Assembly (NCBI RefSeq): GCF_014333585.1
Contig: NZ_JACSCW010000002.1
Location: forward strand, 1 to 64,000
DNA: 64,000 nucleotides
Source: Hymenobacter sp. BT188
Lineage (GTDB): Bacteria; Bacteroidota; Bacteroidia; Cytophagales; Hymenobacteraceae
Direction: 5' to 3'
This document shows positions 9,129 to 18,086 of the stretch, piece by piece; the first letter of the stretch is position 1, and every line of letters begins with the position of its first letter. A program made the position numbers and the translations under genes. The notes below the pieces were generated by a model. The model did not search any database. It was not told the origin of the DNA and saw only the letters and a program-made list of their open reading frames with translations.

Positions 9129-9136
9129 CAAATATA
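9129..9136 (-). promoter_or_regulatory. -7 promoter element for the TPR gene
   Basis: CAAATATA on the plus strand reads TATATTTG on the minus, matching the Bacteroidota -7 consensus TAnnTTTG, 67 bp upstream of the chosen ATG at 9062. No convincing -33 TTTG is seen. Confidence 0.5.
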
Positions 9137-9351
9137 ACGCCCTCAGCCCAAGGATAGTCTATGAATGCTGAGGTTGCTGACGGGGGCTGCGAACTGAGGT
9201 TGATACACGCTGGTTGAGTTACGTGACTGGCTGGGGGGCTTTTTTGGAGGCCCGGCGCGGGCCAGCAAACTAGTCGGCAACTCCACGAGTATATGCGGGC
9301 TGATCAGCAGGTAGTTCTGTTATAGAAGTTCCCGCTACATATTCCACTCCG

Positions 9352-10239
9352 ATGTCTGTTCCCCGTTTGCTGGCGCTGCCGGCCCTGCTTGTGTTGCTGC
9401 TCTTGATAGTTGTCGCCAACGAGTACGCCGTGGCTCGTCCCAGCCGCCGCACCCAGGATATTGCCTACGTAGCTGCCACTGCTACTGACTTCAGCGCCGA
9501 GCGTCACCGCCTCGATGTGTATACCCCGCGGCGCAAAGCAGCGGCCAACCAGCCGGTAGTCGTCTTTATTCACGGCGGCAACTGGGACAGCGGCAGCAAG
9601 AATATTTACACCTTCATCGGGCGGCGGCTGGCCAAGCAGGGCGTAGTGGCCGTCATTATCAACTATCGGCTATCGCCCGAGGTGAAGGTGCCGGCTATGG
9701 CCGAAGACTGCGCCCGCGCCGTGCGCTGGACTCAGCAGCATATTGCCGAGTACGGCGGCGACCCTCAGCGTATTTTTCTCATGGGACACTCGGCCGGGGC
9801 AGGGCTGGCCGCGCTGCTTGCTACCGACAACCAGTACTTCTCCCGGCTGGGTCTACCTCAAAATCCCGTGCGCGGCGTCATTCTCGACGACCCCGCCGGC
9901 CTCGACATGTACGACTATTTACTCAAGAAGCAATATGCCGGCGACGAGCAGTACCTCACCGCCTTCGGCCGCGACCCCCAGGGCTGGAAAGCAGTATCGG
10001 CACTATATCACCTGACGGCGAGCAGCCCGCCCTTTCTCACGTTTGTGGGGGGCAAAACCTACCCTTCCATTGCGAGCAGCAGCCAGAAGTTTAGGAGCCG
10101 CCTGAAGGAGCTTGGCGTATCGCCTCAATTTACGGTGCTTCCTGGTAAACAGCACATTCCTATGGTGTTACAACTGTATTGGCAGCACAACGTAATTTAT
10201 CGGCAGTTGCTGCCGTTTATAAGTAAACCCAACCGATAA
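9352..10239 (+). CDS. Alpha/beta hydrolase (carboxylesterase-type)
   Basis: 295 residues, ATG at 9352, with an N-terminal hydrophobic signal anchor (LLALPALLVLLLLIVVAN). The oxyanion-hole motif HGGNW is at about residues 75-79, the nucleophile elbow GHSAGA near 145, a candidate acid Asp in the DDPAGLDMYDY area or later, and the catalytic His in PGKQHIPM near the end. The layout matches the HSL/BD-FAE-like esterase group that acts on small esters, often acetyl or feruloyl sugars. It is probably periplasmic or membrane-anchored. Monocistronic; 154 bp before the GAF gene. Confidence 0.9.
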   Translation: MSVPRLLALPALLVLLLLIVVANEYAVARPSRRTQDIAYVAATATDFSAERHRLDVYTPRRKAAANQPVVVFIHGGNWDSGSKNIYTFIGRRLAKQGVVAVIINYRLSPEVKVPAMAEDCARAVRWTQQHIAEYGGDPQRIFLMGHSAGAGLAALLATDNQYFSRLGLPQNPVRGVILDDPAGLDMYDYLLKKQYAGDEQYLTAFGRDPQGWKAVSALYHLTASSPPFLTFVGGKTYPSIASSSQKFRSRLKELGVSPQFTVLPGKQHIPMVLQLYWQHNVIYRQLLPFISKPNR

Positions 10240-10393
10240 ATGACGTTAGATAAGAGCGCTGGTTAATGCTACGACTTAAAAAAAGCCATAAAAATTTTAG
10301 CTGGAAAGTAATTAAAAGTTAAGCAGTAACGTAAAGGGGTATTTCCAGATTTTTAAGATACTACAAGCCTCTTTATCGTTATAAATCAGGTAG

Positions 10394-11113
10394 ATGAAAA
10401 ATAAGGAACAGGTGCTTGTCTCATCTGGAGAGTTGAACCGGATGCGGATTTTGAGCCGCTACACGCTTCTGCGTACTCTACCTGAGAGCTTACTCGATGA
10501 TTTAGTTTGTCTGACGGCCGCCTTATTCGATGTGCCGGTAGTGCTGGTATCATTCGCGGCGGCCGAAACGGAGGAGCAAGCGGCTACTTATGAGGCATTT
10601 GGCTGGGATGCCAGCGGAGAAGAAGACTTCGGCACCGTGGCCATACGACGGAGCGAAACCGCTTTACTCGAAGAAATGGCCCCCAAGCCTTTGGAGCTAG
10701 CCAACCCATTTGTTACCCGTGCCCTCAACTTCCGGTTTTATGCCGCCACCGCCCTCAAGGGCACCAACGGGCAAAACCTAGGAAACTTATGTGTGGTAGG
10801 CCGTCGGCCTCGCACGTTTTCGCCTACTGAGCGCGATGTGCTAAGCAACATGTCGGCCCTTATCATCCGCATCCTTGATCTGCGCCGCGTGATAGGCCGC
10901 GAGAGTGCCGCGCTTGCGAGCATGTGGAATGCTATTTACGACGCAAGCACCGATTCACTGCACCGCATTCTGGCCCTGACGGATCGGCTAAAGCAGCAGG
11001 AAGATCTGGAAACCATCACGGCCGTTATTCAGCGGAAGCTCATCTGTAAAGATGCCAATCTGATAGCGGGCATTGCTGATCAGCACATCAGCGGCTTATT
11101 GGAAAACCAATAG
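10394..11113 (+). CDS. GAF-domain protein
   Basis: 239 residues, ATG at 10394. Residues ~15-165 form one GAF domain with the familiar start NRMRILSRYTLLRTLPES, then LLDDLVCLTAALFDVPVVLVSF, a variable loop, RFYAATALKGTNGQNLGNLCV and FSPTERDVLSNMSALI. The final 70 residues are helical and charged, with no kinase, GGDEF or other output domain. Relatives (GAF next to histidine kinases) sense small molecules or light. Here the lack of the usual Cys and of an output module leaves the role open. It is convergent with the glycosidase gene, 25 bp apart, and no terminator hairpin is seen between them. Confidence 0.8.
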   Translation: MKNKEQVLVSSGELNRMRILSRYTLLRTLPESLLDDLVCLTAALFDVPVVLVSFAAAETEEQAATYEAFGWDASGEEDFGTVAIRRSETALLEEMAPKPLELANPFVTRALNFRFYAATALKGTNGQNLGNLCVVGRRPRTFSPTERDVLSNMSALIIRILDLRRVIGRESAALASMWNAIYDASTDSLHRILALTDRLKQQEDLETITAVIQRKLICKDANLIAGIADQHISGLLENQ

Positions 11114-11138
11114 CTTAACTCAGGCAAACACCTGACAA

Positions 11139-12362
11139 TTAGATGTTATAGGCCATTGTTGGCTGTGGTGGCTGAGCATAGGTAGCCGAAGCCAGCACCT
11201 CTGCAATATAGGCCTGTGCCCGCAGGAGCTCCTCCGCGTACGGCTCATAGAGTACTCGCTGGGGTGGCCCATCGGGCAGTAGCTCCGCATCCCAAAGGCC
11301 AGACTGGTGCCAGTTATCCTGAAAATCCCAGTCGGGCCGGTCGATGATAGGGTAGAGGCAAACGCCCCACAAAGGCACCCCCTGACGCAGAGCTATGGCG
11401 CACTCCCGAGCAATATGCTGCATCCAAAGTGGCCGATCGATGCCCGGATGACTGGTTTCGGTGAGTACAACAGGGCGCTGGTAGCGCTGGTGGGCCATTT
11501 TTAGCAGCGCACTTAGCGGCTTCCAGCGAGGGTCAAGCGGCGAATCGTTCCAGCCCAGCGTTTGGTGGGGCTCCAACTGCCACTGGTTGTCGTAGTAGAA
11601 ATTAAAGCCTAGAATATCCAGAAAGTCGGGGGAGCCGCCCAACTCCGGACACAACCTGCCCGCCAGCATATCCACCGATTGAAACTGATTGATAGTGAAC
11701 TCCTTGGTCCGGTTTCGCTCCGCGCGATTGGCATCTAAGCGGGGTACCACATTAATTAAGGGCTCCGTAGTCAGAATACGAATGCTTGGATCCATCTCGC
11801 GTAACGCCGCCGTGCCTTCGATGTAGGCCCGCATCAGGCCCCGCTTCACTTCCCAGCCCTGACCCACGCAATACGGAGACGTGCCACGCACATCGCCCCC
11901 CAGCCACGACATAAAGCTAACCTCGTTGATGGGCGTCACGATGAGTACGTCATCGGGGCGGTGGCTGCGGTAAAACTCCACAAAAGCGCGACACAGCGCC
12001 GCGAAGCGCCGGGCAAACATGGGGTGCAGAGGCGTCAAATCGTCGGGGTAGCCGAAGTGGCAAAGGTCCCACACCTGTTGCACGCCGTGGCGCTGCCCGG
12101 TAGCTAGCATCGAAGCCACCGTGCTCCAGTCATAGTGGTAAGGAGTGCGCTCTACCTGGCTCCACCGGATACCTTCCCGCACCGTGCGGATTCCGAATGG
12201 GCTCAGCGCCTGATAATCTTCATCCAGCTTTTGAAAGTGACCGGTAAGATGCAGGAAATCAACCCGATGACCGAAAGCGTTAAGCTGATCAGTACATTCA
12301 TAGCCACCCATCCAGAACGACTGAAAAGGGTTCTGGGGGGCTTTTTTAAGGTCTTGGTACAT
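11139..12362 (-). CDS. Clan GH-A glycoside hydrolase (beta-glucosidase-like)
   Basis: 407 residues, ATG at 12362, no signal peptide, so cytoplasmic. The (beta/alpha)8 pattern of clan A is clear: FGIRTVREGIRWSQVE, VWDLCHFGYPDDL, the general acid/base Glu 147 in VTPINEVSFMSW, LDILGFNFYYDNQW, and the nucleophile Glu 302 in VVLTETSHPG. Lengths and motifs resemble the GH1-like enzymes found alone or fused to RmlD-type reductases. The substrate is not readable. The second codon region KKAPQN is encoded by the dispersed GCCCCCCAG motif at 12333-12341. Downstream it meets the GAF gene tail to tail. Confidence 0.85.
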   Translation of the reverse strand: MYQDLKKAPQNPFQSFWMGGYECTDQLNAFGHRVDFLHLTGHFQKLDEDYQALSPFGIRTVREGIRWSQVERTPYHYDWSTVASMLATGQRHGVQQVWDLCHFGYPDDLTPLHPMFARRFAALCRAFVEFYRSHRPDDVLIVTPINEVSFMSWLGGDVRGTSPYCVGQGWEVKRGLMRAYIEGTAALREMDPSIRILTTEPLINVVPRLDANRAERNRTKEFTINQFQSVDMLAGRLCPELGGSPDFLDILGFNFYYDNQWQLEPHQTLGWNDSPLDPRWKPLSALLKMAHQRYQRPVVLTETSHPGIDRPLWMQHIARECAIALRQGVPLWGVCLYPIIDRPDWDFQDNWHQSGLWDAELLPDGPPQRVLYEPYAEELLRAQAYIAEVLASATYAQPPQPTMAYNI

Positions 12363-12420
12363 AGGTGCCTAGTTGTTGGGACGAGGTAAGTGGGGGGATT
12401 TTTGCTGCCCTAGCCCCCAC

Positions 12421-12750
12421 TTAAACTGATGCTTTGTGAGCAACGTCGGTAATAGATTTAGCCTCAATAAAAATACGTTTAAACTCAGGATGCTTTGCCT
12501 TAATGCTCTCCTGAAGCCGCATAACAACTTTTCTGCCTCCGCCGTTGCCGCTGTCAACCAAAAACTGAAGGCCTTCCGACATCATTGCCGAGCTAGCAGT
12601 GAAGTAGGCCGCCACGAATTTGGAGATGGCAGTTTTCGATTCGGCGTTGTTGCCCACAGGAAAGTAAAAGACAAAGAAGTTCACAGCTACGCAGACTAAG
12701 GCGCAGAGGTTGGTAAGAATAAGTGGGGCAGCGTTTATTGCAGCCAACAC
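12421..12750 (-). pseudogene. Remnant of a cation diffusion facilitator (CDF) transporter
   Basis: An open frame of 109 codons that looks like two distant pieces of a CDF metal transporter fused together. Residues ~35-70 (NNAESKTAI, SKFVAAYFTASSAMMSEG, LQFLVDSGN) match the first helices and the SxxMxSEGxHxxVDxGN signature, but the tract for the rest of helix 1 is missing between TAI and SKF. Then GGGRKVVMRLQESIKAKHPE and FKRIFIEAKSI match the extreme C-terminus of such proteins. Some 200 residues, including helices 3-6 and most of the cytoplasmic domain, are absent. Intact members are ~300 residues. I call it a pseudogene by internal deletion; the family match is from memory of the signature. 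Confidence 0.65.
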
Positions 12751-12904
12751 CTAGGCCGGCAGTAACCTGTCTGCTGGTTCAAAAAAAGCCCTCCAGATGC
12801 CTGAAACCGTGGTAAGCTCAACTATTGGCTGAACATTTAGCTTTTCTCCGACTTTTACAGCGCCGACTACCTTATCTCTGGTCCTGACTGCTCAATTCCA
12901 ACCT

Positions 12905-14263
12905 ATGCCTCAACTCGACTCAGCAAAGCCGCCTACTCTTCGCCGCGACTTAGGGCTGGTGCAAGCCACCGCCCTGAATATGATCGATATGGTGGGCATC
13001 GGGCCGTTTGTGGTGCTGCCGCTGGTCATGCACCTGATGGGGCCTTACTTCCTGCTGGCCTGGATGGTGGGCGCGGCTTTAGCAGTGGTCGATGGCATGG
13101 TGTGGGCCGAACTGGGCGCTGCTTACCCTGAGGCCGGGGGCAGCTACCGCTTTCTCAAGCTGGCTTATGGCGAGGCCAAGTGGGGCCGACTGATGTCGTT
13201 TTTGTATGTGTGGCAAACGCTGGTGCAGGCGCCGCTGGTGGTAGCGTCGGGGGCCATCGGCTTTGCCCAATACTTCGGCTATCTGGTACCCCTCACCGAA
13301 TGGTGGCAGCCCAAACTGGTGAGCGGCACGGTGGTGCTGACGCTCATTGCGCTGCTCTACCGCCGCATCGATGACATTGGGCGGTTGGGCGTGCTGCTGT
13401 GGGTGGGCGTGCTGGGCCTCATGGGCTGGCTGATATTTGGGGGCATCACGCACTCAACCCATAACGTGGCCTGGCTGCCCGTGGGGGGCATTTCGGAACT
13501 GCCAGGCCTGTTGTTTTCGGTGGCGCTGGGGCAGGCGGCCGTCAAAACCATCTACAGCTACCTGGGCTACTACAACGTGTGCCATCTGGGGGGCGAAATT
13601 CACAATCCGGAGCGTGTTATTCCGCGCAGCATCTTTCTGAGTATCTTAGGAATAGCAGCTTTATACCTGCTTCTGAACTGGAGCGTGGGCACCGTTATTC
13701 CCTGGCAGCAGGCCCAGCACTCTGAGTTTATCGTGAGCACCTTCGTCGAAACAATTTATGGCAGCACCGCCGCCAAGCTGGCTACGGCTTTGGTGCTGTG
13801 GGTGGCGTTTGCGTCGCTGTTTGCCGTGCTGCTGGGCTACTCACGCATTCCGTATGCCGCCGCCGCCGATGGCGAGTTTCTACCGTTGTTTGCCAAAGTC
13901 CACCCAACCAAGCAGTTCCCGCACGTTTCCTTGCTGATACTAGGCGGCGTGGGCTTCGTGTTTAGCCTGTTGTTTCGGCTGGGTGAGGTCATTACAGCCA
14001 TTCTGGCCATGCGTATTCTGATCCAATTTGTGGGACAAGGAGTGGGCCTGATGCTGCTTCGACGGCGCCGGGGCACGGCTCATCTGCCTTTCCGAATGCC
14101 GTTGTATCCCTTGCCGGTGTTGTTGGCCATAGCCGTTTGGTTGCTGATTTTCTGGAGCACCGGCCCGGCGTTTATGCTTTCGGGCATGACGGTGATTGGG
14201 GCGGGTGTGGTCGTGTTTTTGCTCTGGAGTCGGCGCTTAGGAAGGTGGCCGTTTGAGCAGTAA
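12905..14263 (+). CDS. APC-superfamily amino acid permease
   Basis: 452 residues, ATG at 12905. It starts with a short polar tail then LGLVQATALNMIDMVGIGPF, the TM1 region that holds the substrate-binding glycines of APC transporters. About 12 hydrophobic helices follow, with WAELGAAYPEAGGSYRFLK (the conserved TM2/loop motif), SYLGYYNVCHLGGEIHNPER (TM6/loop), YSRIPYAAAADGEF (TM8/loop) and a basic C-terminal end. This places it in the LAT/AgcS-like branch of the inner-membrane amino acid-polyamine-cation permeases. Substrate unknown. It stands divergent from the CDF remnant; the spacer 12751-12904 shows nothing clear. Confidence 0.92.
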   Translation: MPQLDSAKPPTLRRDLGLVQATALNMIDMVGIGPFVVLPLVMHLMGPYFLLAWMVGAALAVVDGMVWAELGAAYPEAGGSYRFLKLAYGEAKWGRLMSFLYVWQTLVQAPLVVASGAIGFAQYFGYLVPLTEWWQPKLVSGTVVLTLIALLYRRIDDIGRLGVLLWVGVLGLMGWLIFGGITHSTHNVAWLPVGGISELPGLLFSVALGQAAVKTIYSYLGYYNVCHLGGEIHNPERVIPRSIFLSILGIAALYLLLNWSVGTVIPWQQAQHSEFIVSTFVETIYGSTAAKLATALVLWVAFASLFAVLLGYSRIPYAAAADGEFLPLFAKVHPTKQFPHVSLLILGGVGFVFSLLFRLGEVITAILAMRILIQFVGQGVGLMLLRRRRGTAHLPFRMPLYPLPVLLAIAVWLLIFWSTGPAFMLSGMTVIGAGVVVFLLWSRRLGRWPFEQ

Positions 14264-14308
14264 ATAGCCTCGACTAAGCGTAGATAACCACGCCACGCTT
14301 TGCCGCAC

Positions 14309-14860
14309 ATGAAGCTTTTTATCCTGCTTTTTACTTTATCGTTAGCCGCCTCCGCCACATACGGGCAAGCACTCGCGCCCGACCGATTGCTATGGAGTTC
14401 CACCCGCCGCCTCCAAGCCTCCGACTTTCATATCATTGCCAAGCCTGGTACCGGTGGTCAGGCTCAATACCAGTACGATTACAATGGTCATCCTACCCAG
14501 TTTATGGGAAAGCGAGGCAATAATCAGCTAGTTCGAAATATGCTGCTATGCTCGGCCTCCAGCATTGACTCGACTGGTAACGTGGCTGATTTTCTGCGTT
14601 TTGAACAAACTTTGTTCGATATTCAGGAGGTGTATATCCGGCGGTTGCGTCAGACAGTTCGGGCTAACGCGTTTCGTTCGCTCATGGTCGGCAACCAAAA
14701 GCTGAAAGCCGAGGAAGATAAATTGACCGTTGAAGCCGCCAAGCGCCGAATTGCCTATAGTGAGGAAACCAACTACGGCACCTTGCCGGACAAGCAGATG
14801 GAATGGGAAGCCATTATCCAAACAGAGTTGTCTGCTTTAAGTGAGTTTAGCGCTGAATAA
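14309..14860 (+). CDS. Secreted protein of unknown function
   Basis: 183 residues from the ATG at 14309 (three codons after an upstream alternative at 14300), chosen because MKLFILLFTLSLAASATYGQ is a clean signal peptide. The mature part is not recognised. It contains RLLWSSTRRLQASDFH, an opening common in Bacteroidota secreted proteins with DUF922-like folds, then a helical C-terminal half with many Glu/Lys/Arg. DUF922 proteins are putative zinc proteases but no HExxH is seen here, so I do not assign that function. It lies 45 bp after the permease gene on the same strand and is closed by the terminator at 14877. Confidence 0.7.
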   Translation: MKLFILLFTLSLAASATYGQALAPDRLLWSSTRRLQASDFHIIAKPGTGGQAQYQYDYNGHPTQFMGKRGNNQLVRNMLLCSASSIDSTGNVADFLRFEQTLFDIQEVYIRRLRQTVRANAFRSLMVGNQKLKAEEDKLTVEAAKRRIAYSEETNYGTLPDKQMEWEAIIQTELSALSEFSAE

Positions 14861-14876
14861 GTCTACATAACTCAAC

Positions 14877-14912
14877 AAAAAAGCCCCCAGATACGATCTG
14901 GGGGCTTTTTTA
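14877..14912. terminator. Bidirectional terminator
   Basis: AAAAAAGCCCCCAGAT pairs with ATCTGGGGGCTTTTTT (here five C/G rather than six) around a short ACG-type loop. It separates the convergent secreted-protein gene and hemB. Confidence 0.95.
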
Positions 14913-14928
14913 AGTAGTTGAGGATGCG

Positions 14929-15921
14929 TTAGCCGCGCCGCAGCACCTGCGCTGCTTCCTTCGCGAAATAAGTCAGGATGGCGTCAGCGCCGGCGCGCTT
15001 GATGCTGAGCAGCACTTCCATCATGGTCCGCTCGCCGTCTACCCAGCCGTTCTGGGCCGCGGCTTTCACCATAGCGTACTCGCCCGATACGTTGTAGGCC
15101 GTGACGGGCAGGGTCGTGGCATTGCGCACTTCCCGGATAATGTCGAGGTAGCTCAGGGCGGGCTTAATCATCACCATATCGGCGCCTTCCTGCTCGTCGA
15201 GGGCCAACTCGCGCAGGGCTTCGCGCCGGTTGGCGGGATTCATCTGGTAGGTTTTCTTGTCGCCTTTTTTGGGGGCTGAGCCCAAAGCATCCCGGAACGG
15301 ACCGTAAAAAGCCGAAGCGTATTTGGCCGTGTAGCTCATGATGCTCACATGCGCGAAAGCGTTGCGGTCGAGCACATCACGGATGAAGGCCACGCGGCCG
15401 TCCATCATATCCGATGGGCCGATGATGTCGGCGCCGGCGCGGGCCTGAGCCAAGGCCATTTGGCCGAGCACTTCCAGGGAAGCATCGTTCAGAATCTCAC
15501 CACTTTCGGCATCTACAACGCCATCGTGGCCATCGGAGCTGTAGGGGTCCATGGCCACGTCGGTCATGAGGACAACCTCGGGGAAGTGACGCTTTATTTC
15601 CGATACCGTGCGCAGATAAAGGCCTTCGGGGTTGGCGCTTTCGCGGGCCAGGCGGTCCTTCAGTTCCACGTTGATCTGTGGAAACGGGGCAAACGATTTG
15701 ATGCCAAGCTCTACACAAGCGCCGATTTCGTCGATGATGCGGTCGGCGGAGTACCGGAAAATGCCCGGCATGGACTTCACCTCCACCAGCTGATTCTGGC
15801 CTTCGGTGAGGAAAATGGGATAGATAAAATCGTGGGTGGTGAGGTTGGTTTCCTGCACCATATTGCGAATGACTTCAGACTTGCGGTTGCGTCGGGGGCG
15901 GTGCGTGGGGAGAAGCGCCAT
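14929..15921 (-). CDS. hemB: Delta-aminolevulinic acid dehydratase (porphobilinogen synthase)
   Basis: 330 residues, ATG at 15921, normal length. It condenses two 5-aminolevulinate molecules to porphobilinogen, a step of haem synthesis in the cytosol. The two active-site lysines are visible in MSYTAKYASAFYGPF and MVMIKPALSYLD. The metal-site stretch is DVAMDPYSSDGHDG: it lacks the three cysteines of zinc enzymes and is Asp-type, as in magnesium-dependent HemB. C-terminal SGEYAMVKAAAQNGW and ADAILTYFAKE are standard. A TACCTTTG element lies 41 bp upstream. No other haem genes are in the window. Confidence 0.97.
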   Translation of the reverse strand: MALLPTHRPRRNRKSEVIRNMVQETNLTTHDFIYPIFLTEGQNQLVEVKSMPGIFRYSADRIIDEIGACVELGIKSFAPFPQINVELKDRLARESANPEGLYLRTVSEIKRHFPEVVLMTDVAMDPYSSDGHDGVVDAESGEILNDASLEVLGQMALAQARAGADIIGPSDMMDGRVAFIRDVLDRNAFAHVSIMSYTAKYASAFYGPFRDALGSAPKKGDKKTYQMNPANRREALRELALDEQEGADMVMIKPALSYLDIIREVRNATTLPVTAYNVSGEYAMVKAAAQNGWVDGERTMMEVLLSIKRAGADAILTYFAKEAAQVLRRG

Positions 15922-15961
15922 AGGTTGTATTTAGTAATAGGACGAGGTAGAACAACTCCCA

Positions 15962-15969
15962 CAAAGGTA
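15962..15969 (-). promoter_or_regulatory. -7 promoter element for hemB
   Basis: CAAAGGTA reads TACCTTTG on the minus strand, a full TAnnTTTG match 41 bp upstream of the hemB ATG. A matching -33 TTTG at ~19-bp spacing is not evident. Confidence 0.6.
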
Positions 15970-16038
15970 AGGTTGCGGTAGCGCCCGAATCCGTTTGGGC
16001 TTTCTTGTCGATGCAGTAAACTAAAGCTGATGCTTGGT

Positions 16039-16569
16039 TTAGAGATTGAAAAACTCCTGAAAGATTTCTGTCCAGGCATGTGGTCCGCCCATCCCTAAGA
16101 TTAAAAAGTAATAACCCAGCAATACAATCAGCGCCCCAACGCCTATGCCCAGCCAGCCGCCTAGCAGCAAACCCGTTACCACACCGCCTACTACTAATAT
16201 TCCACCCAGCACAAGGTTCAAGGCTTTTCGGTCAGTCGCAGTTTGATAAGCCAACGCAGCCGAGGGTTTTTTCTTGAACTGCACAATCGGCAGCGCCGTT
16301 TGCGCTAAACTCTTGGGCACGATTGATTTAGGCGTCAGGAGTTTAGTCTTGCTGGAAGCAGATGCTATAACTTTCAGCGGGTGCGACGCTCTAGTTTTAC
16401 TAGCTGCTTTTGTCACGACAGAAGCACTGTCTGATAGTACAGTGACGTAGGCCGCGGGCTCTGTTTGCGTAGTGGGCGGTTGAAAGGTGAAAGCTGCTTT
16501 CCTGCTCCGGCAGCCGACAAATGGTAATAACAGAAAAGCCCCCCAGAGGTGCCAAAGTCTCAAACGCAT
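16039..16569 (-). CDS. Hypothetical lipoprotein with C-terminal membrane helices
   Basis: 176 residues, ATG at 16569. The N-terminus MRLRLWHLWGAFLLLPFVGC is a lipoprotein signal with Cys 20. A low-complexity Ser/Thr/Lys region follows to about residue 118. Residues ~118-160 are hydrophobic and Gly-rich (LVLGGILVVGGVVTGLLLGG, WLGIGVGALIVLLGYYFL) and look like two transmembrane helices. This is a common small-protein architecture in Cytophagales with no assigned function. The dispersed motif (AAAAGCCCCCCAG on the plus strand) is inside the signal-peptide region at 16534-16546, encoding part of HLWGAFLL. It lies between hemB and rocD, all on the minus strand. Confidence 0.75.
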   Translation of the reverse strand: MRLRLWHLWGAFLLLPFVGCRSRKAAFTFQPPTTQTEPAAYVTVLSDSASVVTKAASKTRASHPLKVIASASSKTKLLTPKSIVPKSLAQTALPIVQFKKKPSAALAYQTATDRKALNLVLGGILVVGGVVTGLLLGGWLGIGVGALIVLLGYYFLILGMGGPHAWTEIFQEFFNL

Positions 16570-16588
16570 GGGTCGAAGATGAAAAAAT

Positions 16589-16620
16589 AAGCGGACTTCC
16601 CAGCCTTGAGAAGTCCGCTT
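16589..16620. terminator. Hairpin terminator after rocD
   Basis: AAGCGGACTT-CCCAGCCTTG region-AAGTCCGCTT: 10-bp stem between the rocD stop (16642) and the lipoprotein start (16569). On the minus strand it is followed by TTATTTTTTC, a proper U-tract. Confidence 0.85.
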
Positions 16621-16641
16621 ACCGAGAGCCGAAAGAATGAT

Positions 16642-17886
16642 TTAAAATGCCAGTATCACCGATTCGATGATGTCGCAGGCTTCGTGCAACTGCTCCTCAG
16701 TGATAACCAGCGGGGGGGCAAATCGGATGATGTCGCCGTGGGTGGGCTTGGCTAGCAGGCCGCGCTCCATCAGTGTCACGCACACATCCCAGGCGGTGCG
16801 GCCATCCTCGGTGGGCTTGATAATCACGGCGTTGAGCAGGCCTTTGCCGCGCACCAGCTCCACCACATCGGGGCGCTTTTGCTGCACCTGCCGCATCCGC
16901 TCCCGGAATATTTCGCCCAGCACACGCGCATTCTCGACCAGGTTTTCATCCCGGATTACATCCAGAGACGCCCGCATGACGGCGCAGGCCAGTGGGTTGC
17001 CGCCAAAAGTAGAGCCGTGCTGTCCCGGCTGAATCGTGAGCATTACCTCATCCTGCGCCAGCACCGCCGACACCGGCATGGCGCCGCCCGACAAGGCTTT
17101 ACCCAGAATCAAGATATCGGCGTGCACACCTTCGGAATAGCTGGCCAGCCACTCCCCGGTGCGGCCTAAGCCGGTCTGAATTTCGTCGGCTATGAACAGG
17201 ACATTATGGGCTTTGCACAATGCTTGCGCCTTCGCCAGATAGCCTTCGGACGGCACCATTACGCCGGCCTCGCCCTGAATAGGCTCCACCATGAAGGCGC
17301 ACACTTGGTGATCCTTCACAGCTTCTTCCAGGGCTTCCAGATCGTCGTAAGGTACTACCTCGTAGCCGGGGTTGTAGGGGCCAAAGCCGCCGGTGCTGTC
17401 GGGGTCGGTGCTGAAGGAGATAATTCCGGTGGTGCGCCCGTGGAAGTTGTGCTCGGCCACGAGTATACGGGCCTGATTGGGCGCAATTCCCTTTTCCTGG
17501 TAGCCCCACTTGCGGGCCAGCTTCAGGGCCGTTTCAACCGCCTCGGCCCCGGAATTCATCAGCAGGGCTTTGTCGTAGTTGAACAGCTCGCACAGCTGCT
17601 TTTCAGCTAAGCCGAGCTGGTCATTGAAAAAAGCCCGGGAAGTAAGCGTCAGGCGCTGCGCCTGCTCTACCATTGCCCCGATAATGCGCGGGTGGCAATG
17701 GCCCTGATTTACAGCCGAGTAGGCCGACAAAAAGTCGAGATACTGCTTGCCCTCCACATCCCAGAGGTACACGCCCTCACCCCGGCTCAATACTACCGGC
17801 AGGGGATGATAGTTGTGGGCGCCGTAGCGGTCTTCAAGCGCCATAAACTCCTGACTGCGATGGGCGGTGGTGGGGGTGGTTTCCAT
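16642..17886 (-). CDS. rocD: Ornithine--oxo-acid transaminase
   Basis: 414 residues, ATG at 17886. Class III PLP aminotransferase that moves the delta-amino group of ornithine to 2-oxoglutarate, giving glutamate semialdehyde for proline/glutamate metabolism. Diagnostic stretches: [20 protein letters not shown] at the start, [19 protein letters not shown] (PLP phosphate), [23 protein letters not shown], the Schiff-base Lys in [19 protein letters not shown], and [14 protein letters not shown]. The N-terminal YGAHNYxPLPVVLxRxEGxxxWD pattern favours ornithine over acetylornithine aminotransferase (ArgD). Monocistronic; its own terminator lies at 16589. Confidence 0.95.
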   Translation of the reverse strand: METTPTTAHRSQEFMALEDRYGAHNYHPLPVVLSRGEGVYLWDVEGKQYLDFLSAYSAVNQGHCHPRIIGAMVEQAQRLTLTSRAFFNDQLGLAEKQLCELFNYDKALLMNSGAEAVETALKLARKWGYQEKGIAPNQARILVAEHNFHGRTTGIISFSTDPDSTGGFGPYNPGYEVVPYDDLEALEEAVKDHQVCAFMVEPIQGEAGVMVPSEGYLAKAQALCKAHNVLFIADEIQTGLGRTGEWLASYSEGVHADILILGKALSGGAMPVSAVLAQDEVMLTIQPGQHGSTFGGNPLACAVMRASLDVIRDENLVENARVLGEIFRERMRQVQQKRPDVVELVRGKGLLNAVIIKPTEDGRTAWDVCVTLMERGLLAKPTHGDIIRFAPPLVITEEQLHEACDIIESVILAF

Positions 17887-18086
17887 AAGCGAAGCAGAAT
17901 GGGGTGGTATAAGCGAGAATAATTTCCAGACTCGAAATTACGCAAAAACGCTGGGAAGGGTACTGGGGGGCTTTTTCTGGAAGCTGGACTGTTACAATGA
18001 GTGTAGCCAGCCACTCTCTGTATCTGAATGAATCGAATAGGGTCAGGTTATGCTCTCTATTGCAGGTCTTTACCCGATCAACTAGT

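Noticed and set aside
12436..12699. Plus-strand 87-codon frame opposite the CDF remnant
   Set aside because: The minus frame holds the CDF signature pieces; the plus frame has no recognisable content.
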